A stretch of 64,000 nucleotides of DNA from Scylla paramamosain (lineage: Eukaryota > Arthropoda > Malacostraca > Decapoda > Portunidae): positions 20,242,997-20,306,996 of the forward strand of contig NC_087156.1 of assembly GCF_035594125.1 (NCBI RefSeq), given 5' to 3'. Under the pieces are notes generated by a model. It made no database searches. It was not told the DNA's origin and saw only the letters and a list, made by a program, of their open reading frames with translations. Positions 50,908 through 64,000 of the stretch are shown here, piece after piece; position 1 is the stretch's first letter, and each line of letters starts with the position of its first letter. Made by a program: the position numbers and the translations under genes.

Positions 50908-51173
50908 TTGCTGTTCACGATGAGAGGTGGACTAGGAAAAAATATTACCATGATTTTAATCCCTAAAGATGCATTGTGTGTGTGTTGTTGTGAGAGTGGA
51001 GCAAAGCATTATGAAGAGGAGGAGAGAAGAGAGGGAGGAAAGAAGAGACGAAGAGAGGGGAAAGTAGGAAAAGGAAGGAAACAGAGAGACAAAGACAGAG
51101 AGAGAAAAAAATAGTCGGAGCTTCTGTTTTGTATGTAGAATTTACTTTTTAGGTAATGAATGTTGGTGGATAT

Positions 51174-51176
<3 letters not shown>

Positions 51177-51260
<84 letters not shown>

Positions 51261-51324
51261 ATGTATATACTAGTATCTACGTAACCGTGAAGGAAAAAAA
51301 AACTTACAATACATTATCTCGTGT

Positions 51325-51361
<37 letters not shown>

Positions 51362-51490
51362 CACGTGACTCGCTCCTCCAACAACTCTGCTCTCGGGCAA
51401 ACTTTTTTTCCCTTCCTGTCAGCGGTACATATTTCAGATTTACATAATTCAGCGCTTTAGGACGGCAGGTAAATAAAGCAGACCCACTTC

Positions 51491-51565
<75 letters not shown>
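51177..51565. repeat. (CT)n, (GT)n, (CT)n arrays
   Basis: CT 51177-51256, GT 51328-51360, CT 51494-51565. Confidence 0.95.
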
Positions 51566-51573
<8 letters not shown>

Positions 51574-52221
51574 CCACTTCTTATTTATTTTCTTATCCTT
51601 ACATTTATTACTTTCTCTTTCTCCTCATCCTCCTTTCTCTTCCTTTTCGTATCCTCAAAACATCTATTTTCTTGCTAGGTTATTGTCTTCCTTTACTTTC
51701 ATCACTCCTTCCATTCCCTCTTTCTGTTATTCTTGTCTCCTTCCCTCCTTTTCCTCTTACAAGTAACTGATAACAACCTGTCCTATATTTTCTATTGTCA
51801 CATCGTTTTCTTCATCCATTCAGTGCAACGTCTCTGTGATTCTTTAAAGGACAAGAACCCGGTAAGAACCACTCCCTCTCGCCTTGGTAATGAGGTTCTC
51901 GCTGACTTCAAGGAAGGAGGAAAGAGAGGAAGGAAAGATGACGTGTAGTTTTAGCCTTTATTAGTTACAGTATCTGAGGGGGATGTTTGTTGTGTCAAGG
52001 ATGATGTTTTGTTTTGCTCTCTTATTTATTTATTTATTTTTTCGTATGTGTGTCTTAAGATATCAGAATAAAAAATTAATGTTTCCGTTGTACTTATTCT
52101 GAAAGTAAACGGAATGACTGCAGCTTATTAGAGGAATTGAAGAGTAGCAGGTGAAAAAAAGTAAAAATTCCAGTTTTTTTTTTCTCTCCTTTTGTACCAA
52201 ACGCATTGAAGGAAAAAAGAA
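51566..52221. other. Unique DNA, no gene seen
   Basis: T/C-rich then balanced sequence. Frames lack domains. Confidence 0.5.
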
Positions 52222-52264
52222 CAAATAGTGGATTTTATATTCATCTTGTACAAAACTATATCCT

Positions 52265-52353
<89 letters not shown>

Positions 52354-52543
52354 CCTTCTTCCCTTCCTTCCTCCCTCCTTCCCCCTATTCCCAGCAAACA
52401 TTCAGATAGCATATCTGAATGTGTTCATAAACACAAAATATTTACCGAGGGTTAATATCCAAATTACTGGAGTGGAGTGGGTGAATACAGACCCTTGTAT
52501 TTGTGTGTGTGTGTGGACGCGTGTTGACCTGGCCTGGATAAAC

Positions 52544-52635
<92 letters not shown>

Positions 52636-52677
52636 AGGATATAGTTTTGTACAAGATGAATATAAAATCCACTATTT
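52222..52677. repeat. Long inverted repeat: unique 44-bp block plus (CT)n / (GA)n
   Basis: The block AAATAGTGGATTTTATATTC...ACTATATCCTAAC (52222-52266) is followed by (CT)n to 52348. The exact reverse complement, (GA)n 52545-52633 followed by GTTAGGATATAG...CCACTATTT, closes it at about 52677. The arms are about 127 bp with a spacer of about 196 bp. I find no mismatch in the unique block. Confidence 0.95.
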
Positions 52678-52783
52678 AGAATGAATGGAACTAATATGCA
52701 TGATAAATAAAAATGAAAGTGAAAAATTATTCAAAGAAAATCACATGAGCTTTAGTTAGATTAATTAGAAATTTTTAGACGAT

Positions 52784-52789
<6 letters not shown>

Positions 52790-52860
<71 letters not shown>

Positions 52861-52928
52861 TTGAATGAAAACTGAAGGAATGAAGTAAAAATATAGAACT
52901 GATATAAGAAAATTGAAAGATTGTAAGA

Positions 52929-52990
<62 letters not shown>
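52790..52990. repeat. (GA)n 52790-52856 and 52935-52990
   Basis: Two GA arrays with a 78-bp AT-rich spacer. Confidence 0.95.
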
Positions 52991-52993
<3 letters not shown>

Positions 52994-54013
52994 ACTAACT
53001 AACTGACTCTTGTACTTCTAACTTGCACCACAGTGAATAAAAGCAAGCAAACCAATGATCAATCTGTGTGAGGGTGAATGGATGAAGGATGAGAGTTACG
53101 GTGAATGCCTCGGCGGATTGCGTGGCTCGTGTTGTGTCTGCAATTGGCGGTATCGTTTCTCGTGGGAATGAAGCGAAAAATGGATCGTCAAAAATAATAA
53201 AAAAAAAAGAATAGATAAAGAAGAGTAGGAACGAATAGAAATAACTGTGATTGCCTCCAGAACGTGATGGGATGTGTTTTTTTTTATATATTTTTTTTAT
53301 GCGTGTATGTATTTGTTGTTCTTGTTGTTGTTTTTCTTGTTTTATGATTTTTACTTACATTTCTGTATTTTGTTATGTCTTTTTTTTGTGTGTGTGTGGT
53401 ATGTGTGTATATAGTTTACGTTCTTTTAGTTTTGGATTCGCTGTTATTTATCGGGCTGTTTAATTATTCCTCAGGGTATTGATCTGTGTTTGTATTTTTG
53501 CAGAATGTTTAATTAATTAATTAATTTTTTTATTATTTTTTTTTTTTTTAGTTTTTGTCAAGACACTCCACTGATTTTTTTTTTCAACTTCCCATTTTCT
53601 TTCCTTCTTTTCTCCCAAGTCTACCTTTTAAGTTTCGTCCTTATATCTTCCTTGATTCCTTTTTCTCTCTCTCTCTGTCTGTTTATCTTCCATTCTTTCC
53701 CTGTCCAACCACCACCATTCCTTTCTTTATTCCCATAACTCTTACCTTATCCACCATTTTTACTCCCATTCCCATAATCCCAACATCACCATTCCCATTA
53801 ACGTACCTTTACAATTCCCACCCTCATGTCTTTCTACATTATTATCGTACCTTACCTTTCAAATCATCGTATATTCATTAAAGTCATTCTTATTACCATA
53901 CCTTTCCCACTAATATCATCGTAACCTTCCCATCCCATTACCGTACCCCTACCAACTATTGTGCCCTTATTTTTCTCATTACAGCACAATTCCTAATACT
54001 GTATCCTACTTAG
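52991..54013. other. Unique and pyrimidine-rich DNA, no gene seen
   Basis: Balanced near 53.1 kb, then T-rich, then C/T-rich with recurring 'CATTACCGTACC'-like words at 53760-53990. Confidence 0.5.
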
Positions 54014-54115
54014 TCCTTCCCTTCCACGTCCCCAGTACCCTTCGTGTCCCGCTGGTTTCCTGAGCCCTTTCCTTCCACGTCCCCAGTATCCTTCGTGTCC
54101 CGCTGGTTTCCTGAT
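54014..54115. repeat. Tandem duplication, 51-bp unit
   Basis: Two adjacent copies containing CCACGTCCCCAGTA and TCGTGTCCCGCTGGTTTCC, 51 bp apart, differ at a few positions. Confidence 0.95.
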
Positions 54116-54224
54116 CCTATCCCAAGGTACATCTGATCGAGGCCTTTCCCTTGACGAGCCGTATTAGTGCAATAACGGCCTTGTTAAGAGGTTGCCAGGT
54201 AGTGAAGAAAGAAGGCCAGGTCGC

Positions 54225-54239
<15 letters not shown>

Positions 54240-54304
<65 letters not shown>

Positions 54305-54366
54305 TATTACTAGTTATCATTGTCATTTGCATAGCTTTTTTTTTATTGTCTTGCCCCATATTTGTT

Positions 54367-54400
<34 letters not shown>

Positions 54401-54481
54401 AAACATCATCTTTCTATCTCTGTTCTTCCTCTCCTTTCCCCACCAACCACTAAAAAGAAAAGATCCATCTCAAACAAGCAA

Positions 54482-54546
<65 letters not shown>
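54240..54546. repeat. (GA)n, (AC)n, (CT)n arrays
   Basis: GA 54240-54300, AC 54369-54399, CT 54485-54546. Confidence 0.95.
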
Positions 54547-54547
<1 letters not shown>

Positions 54548-54829
54548 AGTATGTCTTCAGGAACCGCCAGATTGAAACAGTACGGTAATGAATAACAAAT
54601 GAAGCGTCTTTCTTTTTATTTTCGAGATAATCAAGGGAGTTTCGAAGCTTCGGAGAGAGAGAGAGAGAGAGAGACTGTTGATATTGGTTTCCTTACGCTG
54701 TGGTTTCGTCGTTGAAATTAAACCACAAATCGTTACTAGAATATATTACTTTCTTGCTTCTTAATTACTACGGAATTCATCACTTCCTCCTTACTGAACC
54801 TTGGGCAATCTAGACTAAAAGGTTGGATG

Positions 54830-55400
54830 AAGGGAGGAGGAGGAGGAGGAGGAGGAGGAGGAGGAGGAGTAGGAGATGGACGATAAGGAGGACGAAAGGA
54901 AGAGAGAGAGAGAGGTGAAGAATGAAGAGAAATAAAGAAGAAAACAGTGACGTGGAGAAAAGGGAGAAGGAAAGATGTGAACAGTGAATAAGGATGATAA
55001 AGGAGAAAAATAAGAGAAAAAAGAACTGTAGTGAAGGAATATGAAAGAGGTGGTAGAATGGAAGGAGGAAGAGGAGAAAGATGTTGAAAGAGGAAGAGAG
55101 CAAGGAGGTGCAGAAAGAAGAGGAGGAAGAAAAGGAGAAGGAGGAGGAGCAAGGGAAGGTGGCGAAATGAGAGGAGGAAAAAGACAAAAAAAAAAGAGAG
55201 GACAACGAATAAAAAAAAAGAACAAAGAGGTGGAGAAAGAAGAGGAGGAAGAAAAGGGAAAAGAGGAGGAGGACCAAGAGGACAACGACACTTGGGGACC
55301 AGAACGAGCAAAAGGAAGGCGAAATAGAAGAGGAGGAGAGGAGGAGGAGGAGGAGGGGGAGGGGGAGGAAGAGGAGGAAGGGGAGGGGGAGGGAGAGGTC
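54830..55400. repeat. Purine-rich domain with (GGA)n
   Basis: Almost wholly A/G plus strand, with (GGA)n at 54835-54868 and GGA/GAA patches to 55.4 kb. Frames are Glu/Lys/Arg-rich or, reversed, Ser/Leu/Phe-rich shadows. Confidence 0.8.
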
Positions 55401-55479
55401 TAACAATACAGCCTCTTCCCTCCCGGAGGTGCTTGGCAAGAGGGCGGGAGAAGAAGGAAATCCTGCCCAGAAATCAGGA

Positions 55480-56349
55480 AATTACAGAAAGATTTTTCCT
55501 CCACATTTCCTCTTCATGTATTTTCCTTTCCTTCCCTTTTCTTTTTTTCCCTCTCTTTCTATCTTCATTTTTTTTTCTTTTTGTTCTTGCGTGTTGTTTT
55601 GTATTGTGTTTTCTTTTATCTTTCTCTCTTTCTCTGTTTTGTCTTTTTTTCTTTCCTGTTTTTTTTTTCATTGTTTTCTTCCTCTCTTTTCTTGTATGTA
55701 TTTTCATTAATTTCTACGTTTTTTTTTTCTTTTTGGAAGTGGTGTACAATTTGTCAGTTTTAATTCACTTTACTATTATTATTAGTAGTAGTAATAATAG
55801 TAGTAGTAGTAGTAATAGTAGTAGTAGCAGTAGCAGTAGCAGTAGTACTAGTAATATTGCTAATTCATTTTCCCTTTTTTCTTCTTTATCTAGTCTTTTA
55901 AATATATTCTCTGGGCAGCTCTTAAAAATTTCATATACTTGTTATTTCCCTTTATCTCCTCATTTTTATCGGGTTTTCCTTTCCATCTCCTTCGATTTTC
56001 TCCTTCTTTCTCTCTCTCCTTTTTCGTGGCTGCTTCCTCCTTCACGCTTGACTCTTCCTTCCTTCCTCCTCGAATAATCCATCACTCATGCTTTCTCCTC
56101 CTCCTCCTCCTCCTCCTCCTCCTCCTCCTCCTCCTCCTCCTCCTCCTCCTCCTCTTCTTCTTCTTCTTCTTCTCCACCTCCTCACCCTTCCCACCTTCGC
56201 GCCTTCTCCCACACTTTCTTCCTTTCATTCTTTTCTTTTCTCTTGTTGTCCTTTCTTTCGTTTTCTACCTCTATTCTTCCATATTTTGTTTCTATTTTCT
56301 ACTCTCCTTTTTTCATTCCAACATTTCTTCTGTTTCTCTTGCACGACTT

Positions 56350-56350
<1 letters not shown>
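55480..56350. repeat. Pyrimidine-rich domain with (TAG)n and (CTC)n
   Basis: T/C-rich plus strand with a TAG/CAG tract at 55780-55858 and (CTC)n at 56094-56153. No gene. Confidence 0.8.
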
Positions 56351-56925
<575 letters not shown>

Positions 56926-57082
56926 CACCTATTGTTTTCTTCTCATGGGCTGATTCAAGTTGAAGGCTGCACATCTTGATTGAGTGAGTGGGAGGGAGGC
57001 AAGACGAGGCGAGGAAAGCGTGAACCTGCCCTGTATTCTTTCGCAAGCATTCACACGAGGCACACGCTGAGGTAATCTCTGG

Positions 57083-57306
57083 CCCGTATTGAGAAACGCT
57101 TCGCTCTCTCACCACGACTGTTTCCCAAGGCCGCAGAGATAATTGGCCGAGTTTTCAAGAGTGTTTCTCCCGTTAGTAATGTAGAAGACTTGTTAATCTG
57201 TCTCCAGAACCATAAAAACAGTCTTGAAAACCCGTGTAGCTTGAACTAGACAGAGCCTTTTGAAAGTATAATGGAGATGTGACGCAGGAGTGTTTCAGAA
57301 TATGGG
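57083..57306 (+). mobile_element. MITE-like family 1, fullest copy (224 bp)
   Basis: Starts CCCGTATTGAGAAACGCTT and ends GAGTGTTTCAGAATATGGG. The end reversed gives CCCATATTCTGAAACACTC, so the ends form imperfect terminal inverted repeats (about 14 of 19). Related copies lie at 15237 (+), 50907 (-) and, as a fragment, 5984 (+). No coding capacity and no clear target duplication, so the superfamily is undetermined. Confidence 0.65.
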
Positions 57307-57645
57307 TCTTTATTTGGCTGGGTTTTGCATTCCGGGTGGGAGGATTCTGAGTGAAAATAAAATATGCACTTGACGAAACCTTTATATTCATGGAAGGAAA
57401 GGAGTGGGCGAAGGAATACGTTTTTTACTTAATTTTTATTTTTCGAGCTATGTATAGTCACGAGAAAATAGATAAAGGTGTTTACTCTGAAGACAGTTGT
57501 GGTAATGGTGGTGGTTGTGGTTGTGGTGGTGGTGGTGATGGCGATTAGATGAAAATTTATGGTTGGTCAAAGGGTTTCTCTCTATTCACTTTTTGTTTTG
57601 ATCACTCGTTCTCATATTTATTCTAATAATGGAACAGCTGAAAGA

Positions 57646-57800
57646 GGAGGAGGAGGAGGAGGAGGAGGAGGAGGAGGAGGAGGAGGAGGAGGAGGAGGAG
57701 TGTGCAGTGCAGAGGATAAAGAAGGATGATATGTAGGAGGAAGAGGAGATTAAATAAAGAAAAAGGTGAAAGGGGAGAAGAAAGGCGGATGAGAAAAATT

Positions 57801-57838
<38 letters not shown>
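57646..57838. repeat. (GGA)n 57646-57700 and (GA)n 57803-57838
   Basis: Two purine arrays. Confidence 0.95.
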
Positions 57839-57842
<4 letters not shown>

Positions 57843-58027
57843 TGAACTGACAGACAGACAGAGAGAGAGAGAGAGCAAGACAAGGGACGTAATTCAGTCA
57901 TCCCTCCTAATAAGTTAAAGAAGTTGGTTAGCGAGGAAGAGTGGCGGAAGTAGACTCATCTTCCTTCATTACCAGACTGTCTTATGGAGTAAATGTACAC
58001 TCGCTGAATATACGAAGAGCACCGGCC

Positions 58028-58165
58028 TTTTTTTTTTTTTTATGTAGGAGGGACACTGGCCAAGGGGAACAAAAATTCAATAAAAAAAAAAAAAAATGCC
58101 CACTGAGATGCCCGTCCAAGAAAAGAGTCCAAAGCGGTAGTCAAAAATTGAAGGATGAGTGTCTT
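58028..58165 (-). mobile_element. LINE 3'-end fragment (same family as 38709)
   Basis: On the minus strand: AAGACACTCATCC, CAATTTTTGACTACCGCTTT, CAGTGGGCA plus a T-run, and CTTGGCCAGTGTCCCTCCTAC, then an A-run. These match the end of the coding region and 3' tail of the copy at 38709-39603. It is a severely 5'-truncated insertion of about 138 bp. Confidence 0.85.
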
Positions 58166-58224
58166 ACATTGCTTTATCAAGTTTCCCTCCATTGGCTGAT
58201 ACATTAAGACTATTTTTTTACCTA

Positions 58225-58770
58225 TGGATGCTACATTATTGTCAGTACTTTCAAGACAATGTGGTAAATTTAAACTAATGGCCGAATAGACCAAGAGATT
58301 ACGTTGTTTTAGCTATTTTTACCTCTGTTACCTATCACGCAAGGGCTTTATTGTACTTTTAACCTTTTCACATCGATATGAGACAATTCACAGCACAAGA
58401 GATAATACATGAAATCTTTATAAGCATCTGCCAAAAAAAAAAAAAAGGGGGGAGATTAAAAAGAATATATTTTGAAATGTCTACCTTGTTTAATGATTGG
58501 AAGTGGCTGTAGAATAAGTAACGATGTCTCTGAATGGTTAGTAATTAAGGGAAGATGTACCAAATAGCAGAGGAAGGGTTAATCTCTGTAAGGACGCTCC
58601 ATAATTGTCAGAAGTTTAATAAAGCAATACTGTAAACTTAGATTGTTGTTGTAGTTGTTGTTTATCAGTTTCTCCCTCTATTACCGATCACATAAGAGCG
58701 ATTTTATTTAATCTCTGTAAGGGTGCTCTATAATTCTCATAGCCTGGTGAAAATATTGGGTAATTGTAAT
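58225..58770 (+). repeat. Tandem array (~127-134 bp unit) split by a MITE
   Basis: 'GGAYGCTMCATWATTGTCAG...AA.AAAGCAAT.TGTAAA...TCTGTTACCTATCAC..AAG.GC.TTATT' occurs at 58226-58358 and 58591-58717, and a third start (GGGTGCTCTATAATTCTC) follows at 58718. The MITE at 58359-58582 sits at the junction of units 1 and 2. Confidence 0.7.
58359..58582 (+). mobile_element. piggyBac-like MITE, copy 2, with TTAA duplication
   Basis: The element at 58363-58578 (216 bp) is flanked by TTAA on both sides (58359-58362 and 58579-58582). Ends CCTTTTCACATC and, reversed, CCCTTCCTCTGC are imperfect inverted repeats. Comparison with the next array unit suggests the unoccupied site read ...TTTAATCTCTGTAAGG, i.e. 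with one TTAA. Homologous to 6328-6533. Confidence 0.75.
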
Positions 58771-60664
<1,894 letters not shown>

Positions 60665-60673
60665 ATACATAGT

Positions 60674-60900
60674 TATATTTTATACAGGAACTGCTACGTG
60701 TATGCTTGACAACTTCTCGAAACCTCTCTAATTTTCTTTGTTCTTCTGTTCATATGTTTTGACGACAATGATCTTAAAGAGTATGAGATTATTGTATAGA
60801 TGAGAATGTTAAGTGAGTATAGGTAAGTATGTTTTATACAGGGACTGCCACGTGTAGACCTCTTAACTTTATGGAGATTCCCTTATTTTCTTTTTCTTTT
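60674..60900. repeat. Tandem duplication, ~154-bp unit
   Basis: TATATTTTATACAGGAACTGCTACGTGTA begins at 60674 in one form and TATGTTTTATACAGGGACTGCCACGTGTA at 60828 in the other, with related T-rich sequence following each. Confidence 0.8.
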
Positions 60901-61079
60901 TTTTTTTTTTTATTCTGACGCACTACCTGTGCTATTGAATGTTTTAAAACTAGCACCTGACTGCATCGTTATTACTTAAATGTATCATCGCTATCATTTA
61001 TTACTGATCATATTACAATAACAGCACGTTTCGTCGCAGCTGATAAGAAGATTAGTATAAGTAACACTGATTTTTTGCG

Positions 61080-61620
61080 TTGTGTTTGCAGTAACAATGA
61101 GAAACCGGTGAATTTTGCATTGTATATCCATTAATGTTGTGTCTGGAAAAAATGCGGAATTATACGTGGTGTTTCCAGTATCATTGATAAAACACTGACT
61201 TTTGCCTTGTATTTCCAGTGATATAGTCTGAAAGGAAACGGTAAATTTTGTATTCATTTCAAGTAATATTGAGTCTGCAAGGAAACATTGAATTTTGCAT
61301 TGTATTTCCATTAATAGTGAGACTGCAAGGAAAGTTGTTGTTTTTTTTGTTTTTTTTTTTTTGTATTTTTGGGGCGAGTGGCACCTCAGTGGGTCTTTTC
61401 TCTTTCCGTACTTCCTTTTCTCATTCCCCTAGGACAGAACCCCTCGTACATTGAAGAAAAAAAAGTATTGAATCTGCAATTAAACACTAAACTCAGCATT
61501 ATTTCCATGAATATTGCAGGAAACACTGAATCTCGCATTGTGTCTTTATTAACATTGACTCTGCAAGAAAGCAGGACATTTCTTGCAGTTTTTCCCTGTA
61601 TTGTTCTGCACTGCGATCCT
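61080..61620. repeat. Degenerate minisatellite, ~47-50 bp unit, ~8 copies
   Basis: Consensus-like unit 'TGAATTTTGCATTGTATTTCC' + 'ATTAATATTGAGTCTGCAAGGAAAC' repeats from about 61110 to 61340 and resumes at about 61467-61620. A minus frame with repeated MEIQCKIQ-like words is its shadow. Confidence 0.75.
61340..61466 (-). mobile_element. Possible retroposon insertion in the minisatellite
   Basis: About 125 bp of unrelated sequence interrupts the minisatellite. One end is T-rich on the plus strand (poly-A-like tail on the minus strand), then GGCGAGTGGCACCTCAGTGG and more unique DNA. No clear target duplication. Family unknown. Confidence 0.4.

Positions 61621-64000
<2,380 letters not shown>

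Noticed and set aside
60994..61311. 105-residue minus frame with repeated MEIQCK-like words as a repeat protein
   Set aside because: The repeats track a degenerate DNA minisatellite whose phase shifts between units.

Overview
The window looks like nuclear DNA of a decapod crustacean, most likely a crab. I infer this from three things: extremely dense (GA)n/(CT)n and (CA)n/(GT)n microsatellites, degenerate CCTAA/TTAGG (arthropod telomere-type) tracts, and a LINE reverse-transcriptase tail of a type I know from crab genomes. It is gene-poor. By hand tally about 65-70 GA/CT arrays alone cover roughly 4.8 kb (7-8 %). Nearly all long open frames are low-complexity shadows of these arrays or of strand-biased purine/pyrimidine tracts.

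Layout. 1-5.4 kb: microsatellites and a pyrimidine-rich tandem array. 5.4-6.6 kb: degenerate minisatellite and a 206-bp piggyBac-like MITE. 6.8-8.8 kb: pyrimidine-rich array, CT arrays, CA-rich DNA. About 9.0 kb: a possible small coding exon. 9.1-14.9 kb: purine-rich DNA with a seven-unit, ~155-bp array. 15.2-17.3 kb: a MITE-like copy and one convincing protein-coding exon on the minus strand, the first coding exon of a TMTC-family O-mannosyltransferase, ending in a GTAAGT splice donor. The rest of that gene would run left and is not seen. 17.8-29.5 kb: microsatellites and several ~120-160 bp tandem arrays. 29.5-35.0 kb: a 335-bp foldback element, then a complete Mag-like Ty3/gypsy LTR retrotransposon (minus strand) with identical 210-bp LTRs, GAAGC target duplication and an intact 1474-codon gag-pol frame. 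35.1-50 kb: microsatellites, a 5'-truncated frameshifted LINE (38.7-39.6 kb) and more arrays. 50-64 kb: further copies of the two MITE-like families, a LINE 3' scrap, a long inverted repeat flanking CT/GA arrays, and several tandem arrays.

The most striking structural theme is that many unrelated, diverged, low-copy tandem arrays share a repeat length near 115-165 bp, about one nucleosome. Mobile elements are nested in some of them. No rRNA, tRNA, CRISPR or prokaryote-type operon was found.
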